From Acorus gramineus (lineage: Eukaryota; Streptophyta; Magnoliopsida; Acorales; Acoraceae): a stretch of 64,000 nucleotides of DNA. The stretch is taken from the NCBI GenBank assembly GCA_030737835.1, contig CM060853.1, positions 16,240,895-16,304,894 of the forward strand. Reading direction: 5' to 3'. The notes under the pieces were generated by a model. That model was not told the origin of the DNA. It made no database searches and saw only the letters and a list, made by a program, of their open reading frames with translations. Position 1 is the stretch's first letter. Every line of letters begins with the position of its first letter. This document shows positions 50,507-63,354 of this stretch, in pieces. A program made the position numbers and the translations under genes.

Positions 50507-52408
50507 CTCCTTCTTCTCGATCGGGTTTTTTTTTTTTTTTTCGCGGGGAAACTTTTTTGATGGAAGTGGGAACCAGGAGGGTCAACTTTATCGAACGGTT
50601 GAGATTGGATGATTGAGTTGGAGGTCCACTGATGCTGCCATTAATGGAACATGGAACGGATGGTTGTTCTTTCACTGCCGTCTTTGATTTCGGCGGTCCA
50701 ACTCGAATGACAATTAATGCGGTTCGGCCCATATCTGGTTCATTTAGATCTGTGGGATCCGAATGGAAAGTATATGATCTTGGGAGTTTGTATAGAAGCT
50801 TAGGTCATATATAGTGAGTTATATTTAATTTAATGTAATATAAGAATGAATAATAAACAATACATTATTGAGTCTGAAGGATAACCCAGCTCATAAAATA
50901 CAAACCATAAGAAGTGAATAATAATGCGTGAATGGAATGAAATGGTTCAAGTTTCACCAATATAACATATATATATAATGTGACCACAAAAAGACCATTC
51001 TTGGTGTTCCTAATATATAAAAACTAGTTATAAGAATATTTACATTTGATACAAATTTGTTGAGAAACTTGGATCAGAAACTCTCTAATGTGTTAAAAAC
51101 ATAGAACACATTATCTTTTGTTTCGCTTGATTTAATTATCTTTCCCTTCCATCAATCCAAGTATTTTGAAAAATACTTGAAAATTTACCATTTTAAGATC
51201 TCATAGACCTATCCTATCTAAGATTGCCAATGAATATATAGTTCAAATATCTTAATCTCCATATTTGTTCTTAGATTTTTTTTAGATACAATATTGATAT
51301 TCTTTTCAAACTTGAAACATATACTGATATTTCTTATATAATCCGCATATTTAGATACAGCAGTAGAGATGATCAAGCGACATATTAAGAATAAAAAATG
51401 TGCAATAAGAAATTTTGACAGTAAAAGTCATGACTTTCAGATTGTTCATGCTCTTTAAAAAATGTAATGGTTATTTTAACTTTGATGATTATGATTAATC
51501 AGCACATGATAATTCAAATTGAGTATAATACAAATTTTTATATTTAATATGTAATATTTGAATATTTTTTAGAATGGCAGAACATAGGTCTCCCAAGAGA
51601 AACTGAGGAACATTTTTTTTCAAATTGATTCCAAACATAGCATTAGAATGAGATAGAATCACAGTTCAATACTTCGTTATTATTGTTTTTTTTTTTTTTT
51701 TTTTTGGTATTTCAAGTCCCTACAAAAATTATGTGAATTTTATATTAAAAAAAAAAATTATTATCAGTGTTTGTATATATTGTTTTAGTTTTTTTTCAAG
51801 ATTTTTCATTAGATCAATTTTTTTTTCGCGTCACTCATATGCAATAAATAAAGCACGCGCGCAGGCATACAAAAAACCTAGTACAAAGCATGCGAGGCAT
51901 GCGTGAAGCGTCGCAGAAAGTCTTACCAAGACATGCAAGCCTGCAAATATCCTATAAAGGCTTGTGAAGAATCCAAAATAAAAAGAAGATGAAGAATATT
52001 GCGGATATAACAGTCATTCCTCATTTTGATTGAGAACTTGCGTTCCATATTGGAGCGGAAAAAAAAAAAAATTCATAATTCTAGGATTTTTGAGGTAGAT
52101 GCTACAATACAGTTTTAGGTATTAAATTTATTGGAAAAAAAATTAATTAATCTGGTTATTCGTAGATCTAACATCAAGTTTTACATGCAAAATTGATGTG
52201 AGTAGTTTGCTTTATCATTGCCGACACAGCAATTGAATCCAAACAAAACAATTAGAATCTTTATCCTCATTCTTCAAACACGATAAAATAGAGTTCCAAT
52301 TCTAACTCCATCTAATTCCAAGGGAATTACTTTAATTTTTAATTTTATCAAGTTTCTTGATAGCAACGTGAAAAGACATACTATATAATTGTCGACACAG
52401 CAACGCCC
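50507..52408. promoter_or_regulatory. 5' flank of CYP23, then AT-rich intergenic sequence
   Basis: About 225 bp upstream of the CYP23 ATG the minus strand carries ATATGGGCCGAA (50723-50734), a TGGGCC site II-type box common in promoters of broadly expressed plant genes. A T-run (50524-50540) lies in the likely leader. Beyond about 50820 the sequence is AT-rich with no gene seen. Confidence 0.4.
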
Positions 52409-52411
52409 TTA

Positions 52412-53395
52412 GCCCCTATTTGAAACAGGAATAGGACTTATTCTTGGGTATATATTTATTCCGGTATAAGTGAGGATAAAGTGATTTTGTGTTTGGTTGT
52501 GTTTTAAATTATTTTCGTTGGAAAACGTAAAAATAAATGTTTTGTTGTTTGGGTAAAATGTAAATAAGGTATGGATAAAGATTTATAAAAGGTGAAAAAA
52601 TAATGATAGTTGATTTGACATGTAATTTATAAGAGATGATGACAGTTGATTTGATAGTAGGCCCACATATTCTTTGGGTGGAATAACCTATGATAATTTT
52701 AATTCCAGGGGTTGGTTGGAATATATCTTTATACCAATTTATTCTAGCATACTTTATTAGGGGTTATTCTATATTTCCAAACACCCTTTCCCCCTGTATG
52801 GGGTGTGACATTGGGTTATTCGCTCTTGATAGCTATACTAGGATAGATAACAATTCAAACTGAATAAGTAATTTTTTATTTGGTTGTCTTTTCTGTTATT
52901 CTCATTGGAAAACGTACAAATGATTTTTTTGTTATTTGGTTCATCTTGGATAAAGTGATGATAAATAGTTGATAAGGAATGAATAAGAGTTTATGACTTT
53001 TTAAATGACAACTATACCCTTGGGAATAGTGTGAGAAATGTATGATTGATTTGATAGATGTGACAATTTTTTAAATCTGTGTGAGACTGTTAGGTGAAAT
53101 AAATTTTTTAAAATGACAGAGAATTGTATTTTTATCTATTGGCATAGATAAAGCCTGATAAACAATTCCAACATTTCTTTAGAATAGTTATCAGGTCTTA
53201 TCCTAGCTTATCCAGACATAACTGTCGGGGTTTATTATATCAAAACAAACAGTTTTTTTGAGCTATTCTCATGTATTCTTCCTTATTCTAACCTTATGTT
53301 TCATCCCATACGCGGGGGGGGGGGGGGGGGGGGTTATCTCTTATTCCCCTTTATCTGAAATTATCTCGGGGCTTATTCCCGTTCCAAACAGGAGC
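52412..53395. mobile_element. Composite of two MITE families bounded by TTA
   Basis: Outer ends GCCCCTATTTGAAACAGGAA and (reverse complement) GCTCCTGTTTGGAACGGGAA are inverted repeats, with TTA directly outside both (52409-52411, 53396-53398). The left part, 52412-52788, matches the 59900-60338 MITE; the middle, about 52790-53333, is a reversed copy of the 2561-3084 MITE, ending in a run of 20 G. The inner target duplication is not clear, so the order of events is uncertain. Confidence 0.7.
53314..53333. repeat. Homopolymer of 20 G
   Basis: Uninterrupted G-run at the right end of the inner MITE copy, where related copies have only three G. Other long G or C runs occur at about 54857-54868 and 62897-62914. 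Confidence 0.85.
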
Positions 53396-53398
53396 TTA

Positions 53399-54048
53399 GA
53401 GTTAAATCTTAAACTCATAAAACAAAAGGGAAACAAATTCATACAAGAGAACAAATTTTCGTGATTAAGTAAAATCTACCTACACCCTCTAAGCATAAGA
53501 GAAATCAATTCATTATTCTCTAGTAATTAGGTTACAAAATATTCTCACACTCTTTCTTCTCAACACTCACATCTTTCTCAAATGAACCATGTATATGAAT
53601 GTCTCTTATCATAAAATTAATATCTTCTAACCTTAACAAGGAAAAGACTGAATAAACAAAGCAAAATGAAGGAAATAAAGAAAAAAACATTTTTATAAAA
53701 ATCCATGAATAGACTCATTACATGTTTGTTAAAATTAATAAGTTAGAGACTATAATTTTTAGTTTAAAATAAGTAGTTGTTGCATGTTTGTTTAAAATAA
53801 GCTTTAATCAACTTTTAAAAAGTCAGAATCTTTAAGTTAGGCAAATGGAGCTTTTCATATTATAAGTAATGGATTGTTTCAAAAAAAAATTTGTTGAACA
53901 TTAATGCTCTTAACTTTTTTCACCAATGGCCTGGTCATGTAAAAAGAAATTTGTAACAAACATCCGCTACGGTTTATTCTTTACTTTTTAACAGCTATAA
54001 TAAATATGTCTACTGTTTATTAGATCAGTTAAAATTTATAAATTAAAG
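53399..54048. other. Intergenic, nothing recognised
   Basis: AT-rich, no gene seen. Confidence 0.45.
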
Positions 54049-54262
54049 TTTTTTTTTTTTTTATCGGAGGGACCCCCGTGACTAACGATCAAACTGGGAA
54101 GGCTACCTCCGCCTGTTTGCTCCGGTCCCACAATAAATTCTTTCGAATAATCGTCAAGAAACAGGTGGGTAAGTCAATACTAAGACTCGAATCCATGACC
54201 TATCCATAACATCACTAAGCCCTGAATCGTTGTGCTATGATCACTGGAGACTGAGTTGCAAC
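54049..54262 (-). mobile_element. SINE-like element with poly-A tail
   Basis: On the minus strand it has GGATTCGAGTC (B-box-like; plus 54184-54194), an A-box-like CATAGCACAACGATTCAGGG about 40 nt upstream, and a terminal run of 14 A (plus-strand T 54049-54062). Length about 210 bp. These are the marks of a tRNA-derived SINE; its head differs from the pair at 37993 and 61331. Confidence 0.55.
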
Positions 54263-57200
54263 ATAACATTCATGACTTCACCCGTCCTACGATGCAAAAC
54301 ATATCCCAACAATAATTTGCTGGGAAGATTTGAAAAATATTAAAAAGTAAAGCGTAGCTGACTATCCAGCCTGACATGTTTGAATTCCAAAACACCAAAA
54401 ATAGATCAAACATTATTCCCAACCACAAATGCGTGTACAAACATTCTTCAATATCTCCCTTTAATTTCTTTCCATACTTGCATGGCTTCCCTCGTCTTTC
54501 CTTCCACAAAAACGAGTCAAATTTTCAATAACACGCGCAACTTCACTTTCCAAATTTTTATTATAGTTTTTACACACAATTAAATCAAACTACACATACG
54601 TACAGTTTTGATTCTGGACTCAACTGGTTTGAGAAATGAGTGTGACTGATCAGAAAAGCATTTTTTTATATACATACTAATATTCTCAAGCCACTTAAAA
54701 GGTTTCCTATGGGGAACTAATTCTCTCTAATGATGTCTTGGCGACCACTCTTTATATCATGTGATTCTCATCTTTGATGTTGCTGTCCATGATGAAAGAG
54801 AGTTTAATTGTTAAGGAAAAAAGCCTTGTTTCATGGAAAGATGGACAACTGATGGGGGGGGGGGGGGGTGGTACTAATCTCCACAGCTAACAGGGCATCT
54901 ACCACTTTGAAAGGTGGAGCAAACAAAGCTACCACTGCCCAATAGTTTCAGAATAAAGCAATAATAACAAAGGGGAAATAAAAATAACATGAATACAAAG
55001 TTTGATGTGTTAGATCTCTTCAATTAGCAAGTTGAAAAGCCACTGTCTTGGTGTCCTATCACCAGAAATTCCGGGATTAACAGCACAATTTCAACCACTG
55101 AAAAGCTTATTCCGTCGGTGATAGAGATTCAGTAGTGCACGCATTTCATCAATTTTGTCCATACGTGCAATGAAGAAACAATGCATGGTTTAAATGGTCC
55201 AAAAACTTATCAAACATGTTATGTGACACGTGTTAATTCTTTATTGGAGACTGATGAAATTGACGAGATCCTCATTGAGAAAAAAAAAACTGATAATCTG
55301 AACCAATCTTAAAAATATTAATATTAAGAAAATAGAATTGCATGTTATTTTGTTATTGAGTCGCTAAACTGATCAAAATTTGTATAATTGGATCAAAACT
55401 CATTGTGTGGGCAAGTGGGAGCCACGAATTCAGGTATAAATCTGCCTGCCGCCGCGTTGTTAAAGTCATGTCCCAATCGACCTACGTGACGTCCCGCTAA
55501 CTCCATTGGATTCATGTTACCTTCATGTGGAATTGACTTATTCCATCTGGCTCTATATGGGGTTATTCAGTCATGTAGCTGAATAGAAAATGTGATGGAG
55601 AAATGCTTTAACATTGGTGATATACAATTAAGGCATCTATCGTTTGGATTTGATGTTGTTCCACTCCATCATCTGATATACCAAAAGAAGGATGAAAGAA
55701 AACAAACCTGTCTTCATATCAAGTTGTTGGATTTTATTGGGTGACTTCGTAACAGATGGCGATTGAAAATGAAGATGACATCCTTGTCCGCAATGGAATT
55801 GCTAAGATCAACAACAGGAAAGTTTCAATTGATTTTTTCTAGTAAGCTTTTTTAATTAATAATTCATATGAAGTCAATGGTTTTGATAAGACTTCATGCC
55901 AAATTGTCAAGACTTAATTGAGGGGTTAAGGAGGCTTTGTTGATCAATATGTACTATCTCTATATTATATATGTAATAATATCTTGCTTGTCAAAATAAA
56001 ATACAACATAAAATAATGTGGCTTGATTTGATATTATATATGACAAATGTGAACCACCTCAACAGATTATTATAAATTAAGTTTTTAACTTTTTTTAAAT
56101 TTATAGTTTGGGATTTTTTATAAAAGAAAATTATCGATTGGTAAAAAAAATCTAATAATTTGAAATTTAATCAACCATGTAATTATCTTGTTTTTTAGTA
56201 GCAATCGATTGCGCCAATTTGAATTTGATTGGACTAAGCAAAACAGGTAAATGATCAGGGTATTGTCTTCAAGGATATTATTGCATGACCCCAATTTTGA
56301 TTTAGATAACCCAATCAAAATTTTAATCAAGTAATTCATAGGAAACTTGAAAATGTCAATCATCATGTCATAGTCTCATGTGATATTTAGGTATGAGAAT
56401 GATGTTTTAAATTAAAAAAATATAAACCTTCTATGCTTTAATAAAAAAAATGTATCTCATTTTATAACGAATTGAATAGACTTATATTTTTCAAAAGTAA
56501 AAAAAGACATATTTACATCGCTAAATGTTCAGGGAGGTATATAGACTATGGATTTGACAGATAACAGTGCTCTAGAAATAAATGAATTACTCTTTTATTT
56601 TCAGAAAGAGACATGCTAAGTACAGCTACTTGATATGTAGCTATGGTCATCCACAGATGAATGATGATCTTCCGAGTGATCCTATATTATTACATCTCCA
56701 TTTACACAACCACATGGGGTGTTTTAAAGTTATTTGCACTCATCATCTAAAATGTAGACAAGAAATATTATAACATGGAGCCTAAACCTAACCCTAACAT
56801 GAGGGCACTGATTGGTTTGGTAAGTCCCCGGACCAATGAAAATAAAACAACTAAATCAAGCCCGCTTGTATGTCATGTAAAATGTGTCATTTTGCAGCCC
56901 CACAGTCACCTAAATGTCTATATTCTGCACTATCATTTATTTTTAAAAGAAAAAAATATATTAGTGTAAATTAGTTAGTGACGATGTCACATTATATGTA
57001 ATGAGATTAATTGACTCCATCACATTTATAAATAAAAAAAAAACTCAAACTATTATTGTCACATTTTCAAACCATGACAACCTAACTCATCAGTGACCCA
57101 CCAACCTGCGAGTTGACTCTGTCTGACCCATATTTTATACTGAAAACCCTTGAATTACTATACCCCTGTTACTGTGTTACCGTCATGGACAATTGTAAAA

Positions 57201-58784
57201 ATTTATATTCTTTGATGTTTATTTTTTTATTAATGTAAGTTGTTTTGTTTTTTTATTTTTTAAAAAAATGTTTATGCTTTTATAAATATATGATATCAGT
57301 ATATTTTTTAAAAATTTTGTGGAATTTATTTTTTTTAAATAATCTCACTATAAAAATTCTTGGATCCACAACTGAAATCAATATATATATTTTAATTTTT
57401 ATTATTGTAATATATTTCAATGGGTGGGTGTTTTTAAAAAATAATTGGTGAAATATGTGGGTTGTACCTATCATTTTCAATAATTCCATATAACATGCAT
57501 ATATATGTCGTTTTTTTTCCCTTTTCGAACCCATTATTTTTTCAGAATGTTATTGTTCTTGCATACTCAATTCGCTGTGTCACCCATTTTAGTCCGATTA
57601 CGTCACATTCATCTTCATTTTGATCTGCATGTACAAATAACATTCTGTACTTAAATTGCATCATCCACGTGCACAATAACAATGAATAATTGACAGTGAG
57701 GATGGATTTGAGGAGTCTGAGATTAGAAAAGGCCTCTTTGATTCTTATGACTTGAAGGATAAAATGTAATTGTCATTGAAGTTGATGACATAGTGTTTAT
57801 GTGACATAAGAATGTCGTTTTATCTTCATTATACATGGTTTTTATATTGTAAATTTTAATTTATTGTAATTAATTTCTTAAAAATTTGTTTAAGAATTAT
57901 AGAGCTAAAAATCTCCACAATCAAACAGTAAAACATGTCTCTTCGGATTGCTCCATGTACCTCCTCAAAAGAAGAGATGATAGTTGGATAGTAACTTAAA
58001 CTAAAATATTAATGTGATATTTCTCAAAGCTCAAGTCAAGATTACTCAATAAACAGGAATATTTGTAATTAATAAGCTCAGAAGATTTTTCCACTTCAAA
58101 AGTTAATAAAAATATTTGGTAATCGATTGTCTGAGAGAACATGGAATATTTGTAGTTCGTCGAGACCAATGGTAGACCCCCACTTAATTGACATATTGAT
58201 GATGAGCTGTAACGTGGCATGATCTCCTTAATCATTTATTAGTCACATGCCTCTAACCAGTCCAATCAGATATCAATATAATACAACATCTCATGAGATT
58301 ATCTCATTGATTTTTTCTACCTCAATTTGCATTTTAAAAGCTAAATTCATACCAAGCCCACGGTATTTTTGCTTCTGCATATCAAACCCATATTCACATA
58401 TCTTCTTCAATGTTTTCAATGTTTTCAATATCAAACCTGCATTCAATGTTTTCAAAACGTTAATTTTTCAATGTTAAATTTCAATGTCTCAAAATCTTCA
58501 GAAACATCGCTTTTGAATAGCAGATAGCGTAGGACTGGTTGAGATGGGTGAATATGGGTTTTAAACACAAAAGTAGAAAAATTAGTTTTATCTATGCTTG
58601 TCTCTTAGAATGCAAATTCTACCCAAAATCTAGATGTAGCCTAAAAATAAGTTACCAGAGTGATCATGGAAGAAACGGTCACACTCTCATGCGCATCTTT
58701 ACAACAGAGGTTAGATATTTCATGTGAAAGCCACATAGAGTTAACGTAACACTCAATCACATCATGTCATATAGATATAACAAT
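54263..58784. other. Intergenic, no gene seen
   Basis: AT-rich; a G-run at about 54857-54868 and scattered A/T runs. Short open frames (for example 56582-56773, 58247-58477) are low-complexity and unrecognised. Confidence 0.45.
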
Positions 58785-59215
58785 TTTATTTAAGTTATTC
58801 ATAATTTTTTTATAAATATCAAATAAAATAAAAACTAGCTTTCGATTTTTAATAAAATTGTTTTATTTAACTGTTCGTTTTGAAAATTTTACATATGGAA
58901 AAATAGCTTTTAGAATAAAGCTATTTTTAAGATGATTTTAAATCTTAACTTTTATTGAATTTTTTTTTTAAATTTAGAAATCAATATTTCAAAGCATTTG
59001 ATGTTTAGCAGAGAAAGTTGCTTTTCAATTCAAAAAATCGATTCCGACTAAAAAAAATGTTTTTGAGCTTTTCAACACACGGATTTTAAAAAAAAATTAA
59101 AAATAATCTAGCTTCCGATTTTAAATAAAGCTGTCCTATTTAACAATAAAATTTTAATTTTTTAACTTTTTAAAAAATAAAAACTAATTTAAACGTACAA
59201 TCAAACGGCCCTAGG
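58785..59215. mobile_element. MITE-like element, family of 29633-29950
   Basis: Reverse-oriented relative of 29633-29950, sharing the TCGATTCCGA and CAGAGAAA...CTTTTCAATT regions. The right end is CAATCAAACGGCCCTAGG. The left end is not sharply defined. Confidence 0.5.
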
Positions 59216-59896
59216 TTTTATGCATGGGAGTGAAATTATCTGTTCCTTTGACGTATAATAGCTGAGCACCTTTAATAGAATGCAATACCCTCCCTCCAAC
59301 CAAATTGTACTCCCAATAATTGGGTTTGCCCTATATCCTCCACGCGTCACCCATAGATTGCGTGCAATTGAGTGCCACCCCTCTCTCCTAACCTAACTTT
59401 TCTTCTGACTCACCCAACTCCAATGACCATCTTCAATTTCTTTTCCCCTCTTTTGTAGGCTTTGTTTCCCTCCCCCATGTTTTTTTTTTTTTATCTTTTT
59501 CTTTTTGGGAAAGAATCCACGATCATTTTCTCCTATTTTGTCAGTATGATTGGATTTTGAGGGCAGGTTACCCTGATTTCATGAGATAACAGTAACATTA
59601 TTTTTGTTCTTATTTGTATACATCAATAGGATGGTATAAATATTAATCTAACATTCATACGAGAAGGTGCAACACAATATTTTTATTTTAAAATCAAATT
59701 AATTATTCACAATTTTTTTAAAATTTTTAAATACATGATAATTTATTCTTTTATTCCACTATTTATTTTTCCGTCAAGCTGGGTATAAGTGTGCTTTTAC
59801 ATCTAAGCTTGCTTTTAATTCTATATTTTTGTTGTATATATGATGAATAAGTGATGTTCATGTAGCTTTTCTTAGACGATGGGCACACTAATACAC
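59216..59896. other. Intergenic, nothing recognised
   Basis: A slightly more balanced stretch (59280-59470) holds no convincing open frame; the remainder is AT-rich. Confidence 0.4.
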
Positions 59897-59899
59897 TTA

Positions 59900-60338
59900 G
59901 GTTCTATTTGGATGCAGAATAGGACTTATTCTTGAATAATATACGGTATAAATTGGTATGAATAAGGATAAATTGATTTTTGTGTTTGGTTATGTTTTAA
60001 ATTATTCTTGTTAGAAAATGTAATAATAAAATTTTTGTTGTTTGAGTAAAATATGAATCAAGTATGGGTACAAATTTATAAAATGTGAAAAAATGATAAT
60101 GGTTGATTTGACGGATGATTTATAAGAGATGATGACAGTTGAGTTGACAGTGAACCCACATATTCTTTAGGTGGAATAACTTTAATTCCAAAGATTGATT
60201 AAAATTCATATATCACTTTATAACAGTTTATCCTAATATAGATTAAACCAGGGTATTTCCTGCATCTAAACAACAAAAATAACATGTTCTACTTTATTTT
60301 CACTTATTTCCTGGGCTATTCCATATCCAAACGGGGGC
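59900..60338. mobile_element. Tourist/Harbinger-like MITE, 439 bp
   Basis: Ends GGTTCTATTTGGATGCAGAA and (reverse complement) GCCCCCGTTTGGATATGGAA are inverted repeats; TTA flanks both sides (59897-59899, 60339-60341). The interior shares TTGTGTTTGGTT(A/G)TGTTTTA and AGAGATGATGACAGTTGA with 52412-52788 and, reversed, with 32348-32770. No coding capacity. Confidence 0.8.
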
Positions 60339-60341
60339 TTA

Positions 60342-61330
60342 GTTATTCTATTATCCCTATCGAGTATATCAATTTTTTAATATACACAATTAACACATTT
60401 ATATATACATAATCCTTAGACAAATTAAGTATGCATAATTTAAAAAAAAAAACTAAAACACTGTAAGAGATACAAGCAGAAATGATCTTAGCATTTCTCT
60501 TTGGTAGATGCATGCATTTCCAGAAAAATAAAATGAGATTAAAAGTGAAGATTAATCCATCATTCAAATACAAAAAATGGGAGCTAGCTAGGGGGCTTCA
60601 ATTAAAAAACCCTTCCCCTAAGTCATGTTGTTTATTTTTAATTAAATTTTAAAAAAGGTTTTTCTCAGTTCTCACCCACCAATAATCCGCTACTTGTCCC
60701 ACGCTCCTTTAAATATGACGTGGACACGTTGCAGACTCTGATTGGTCCAGGCCCACCATTTCTCGTTTTTCGTTTCTCAGGGTGGGCTGTTATTCTATTC
60801 TCCTTTTTGCACGCCACTGTTTATCCACTTTTTTTTTTAGTGAATTATTTTCTTCTTTTTTTTTTAAATATATAAATAAAATTTCGGCCCCATCTTTTGT
60901 TTTGATTCATTATTGTTTTGGTTGGGTGGCAGTTTTTTTTTTTTAAGTTTGTTTTGAAGTTTGGTTATCTGTTAAACCATTTTAATTTAATGTTAAGTTT
61001 GACGAACAGAACATGTAGGGGCAATGGAGTGACTGTTTCATATGATCTGATTGATGTATTTGTTTTAAAATCAATTGAGATTATTTCTAGACTAAGTGTA
61101 TTTGAATGTGAAATTAAAACACTTTAAGATTTTTAAAATTCTTATGTTTTAAACTCAGTTTTTAAAAAACTATGTTTTATTAAATTTTCAACTGAAAGAT
61201 TTTTTTGCCTAAAAGAAAAAATTGTGATTTAAAAAGCTAAATGTTGAAAATGTGTTTGAATATGAGTTTTAAAATTTCTAGTTTTCAAACGTAGAATCTA
61301 CCTAAAATCATATCCAAACAGATCCTACGA
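60342..61330. other. Intergenic, nothing recognised
   Basis: AT-rich. A balanced patch at 60660-60800 includes CTGATTGGTCC (CCAAT-type box) without an identifiable gene. Confidence 0.4.
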
Positions 61331-61505
61331 GTTTTTTTTCTTCTTAAAATAAAACCTACAAAGAACAGATACAACATAACTGGACACAAGGTCTATAATC
61401 CCACAGAAATACTCCTCAAAGGAGGTTGTCGGGTTGGAGTGGAGATTGAACTCGGATCATCTTTCTAAGACGGGTGCAGCTCTTCCACCTCGTCAGCCGG
61501 GGGAT
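61331..61505 (-). mobile_element. SINE-like element
   Basis: On the minus strand: head GAGGTGGAAGAGCTGCACCC (A-box-like), then GAGTTCAATCTCC (B-box-like), then a tail ending in an A-run (plus-strand T 61332-61340). The head is shared with 37993-38180, so the two belong to one family. Confidence 0.55.
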
Positions 61506-62520
61506 TTATATTTCTAGACACAGAGTTGAAAGGAAAAAGAGCCTAGAGAAGTAACTACCATTTGAGAACATATAAATCATTTTAAATTTTAGAACATAAT
61601 ATATGGTATTTTTAGTAAACTCTTTTGATGCACCAATTGAATTATATTTCAGTTTATAGGATGTAAGATATTAACTAAGTGATAAGTTATCAATTCTTTT
61701 ATTTGCTGAGCTATTACAAGAATCCACTAGATGATTCGTTCTGAAAGAAACTAATTACTAGTATATATATAATTTTTTGTAGTATTTTATATATAATAAG
61801 CTTTCAACTATGTATTTATAAACTTTCATATCTTTGGTGGTAGCTAGACCTTGGGTAATCAACTAAGGTTGAAATTAAAACAATAGATATATTAAAGAAA
61901 AATAAATTCACAGACATCCGATATCACCAGACATAAATGACTAGTTGATAAATTACTAAAATTGTCTTAAATAAAAACAATATTTAAATGAGTCAAACAA
62001 GATATTAGTTTTTTTATATGTTTTGGGCACCTTTTATATACAACTCCAAATTTATATTCAACGTTTTAGAAAACATGTTTAGATCCACGGTACGACGGAT
62101 TCAATGATGGAGAAGCTAAAAAGATGCTATCACATACCTATTTGGATTTTAAATTTCTGCTTCCACATCGCTCCAAACCACATTGTGCCACGTCAAATTT
62201 CATGACGTTTTCAAACGCATTCAAAATAATTTTTTTTTTTATAGTAGAGTTTGAATTTTTTGATTTTTCAAAAGACGGGCATCTCACCTTATATACAAAT
62301 GGATCCATATAAAATAAATTAAAATAAGCCGTCCAATATAAAAAAAAAAAATCATGTAACCAACAAATAATAGAACAAGTAGGCCTCACATATTTTAATA
62401 CACTCAAGTGACTCAACTTATAATAAAAAACATTTCATGTAAAATTTCAACGGAAACTTAGGTAGAGCCGTTATTAATTAAAAAGCGCACCTGTCCACCT
62501 CTGCAGAGACCTGATGAAAA
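61506..62520. other. Intergenic AT-rich, nothing recognised
   Basis: No gene or clear repeat. Confidence 0.4.
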
Positions 62521-62538
62521 CAGGAAATAAACCTCCCC

Positions 62539-62677
62539 CACGTGTGGTCGTAACCTGGCGTGCTTTTCCAAGCACGTGTCGTCCAGTACACACGTGTGTA
62601 ATGACGACGCCATTCCTGACGCCACACGTTCACACGCGTCAAGTGTGTTTTTTCCTATGAAAACCCGTACACACGTG
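62539..62677. promoter_or_regulatory. Cluster of four CACGTG (G-box/ABRE) sites
   Basis: Exact CACGTG at 62539, 62573, 62591 and 62672, mostly as CACGTGT; ACGTGTC (ABRE-type) at 62574-62580, and further ACGT/ACGCGT words at 62626 and 62634. G-boxes bind bZIP and bHLH factors and mediate abscisic acid and light responses (family knowledge). A TATA-like CTATATATAACC follows at about 62919-62930 on the plus strand, but no gene was recognised downstream within the window. Confidence 0.5.
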
Positions 62678-63079
62678 TGTGACTTTTCTGTCCGTCAGAT
62701 TTGAATGTGGATCGGCAGATCAAACGGTGTTGATGATAGTTGACAGCACGGCAGGTCGCCACTATTTTTGTCCGACTGTTATATCAACACCGACTATTTC
62801 TGTCGACTTCCATCTCGACCGTCCATCGGAGACGACAAGTCATGAATCAACGGACGATGTTGCGAGACCCAACACGAGATATGGAGGAGTCTCCTCCCCC
62901 CCCCCCCCCCCCCCAAATCTATATATAACCTACGATATAAAAATATATTTTGAATGAAAAAATGCAGAGGTAATTTATCTAAAATTATCTGAATTTGATA
63001 TATCTTATATATAGTTTAAATTAAGTATTGAGGATATATTTTTTTCATTCAACCAATTTTATCAGTAGGAGTCTCCTTC
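62678..63079. other. GC-balanced then AT-rich stretch
   Basis: Two overlapping plus-strand open frames (62679-62957 and 62740-62928) cross a run of about 17 C and share no features with known proteins. Considered non-coding. Confidence 0.4.
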
Positions 63080-63290
63080 TTGAATCCGGACCTAGTGAAA
63101 TGTAGATCCTATGCTCGAACAAGGAATCAGGGGGACATAGGTATGATGCCAGCCTAGGAGACTCCAAAAAAATGTATTAGTAACTTGAATCCGAACATAG
63201 TGAAATGTGGATCCTGCACTCGAACAAAGAATCATAGGGACACAGATGTAATGCAAGCCAAGGGGACTCCGGAAAAATGTATCAGTAAGG
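63080..63290. repeat. 105-bp tandem duplication
   Basis: TTGAATCCG(G/A)AC(C/A)TAGTG starts both copies (63080, 63185), with about 80-85% identity by eye. A further short piece (ATCAGTAGGAGTCTCC) precedes it. Confidence 0.85.
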
Positions 63291-63354
63291 GAATTCCAAA
63301 ATCTATCTCACTAATTAAGTGGTTTGAATAAAAATTAACACATACCTCAGTTTA

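Noticed and set aside
62679..62957. Two overlapping plus-strand frames (92 and 62 codons) after the G-box cluster
   Set aside because: They read through a long C-run and have no recognisable domain; the promoter-like signals lie inside or downstream of them.
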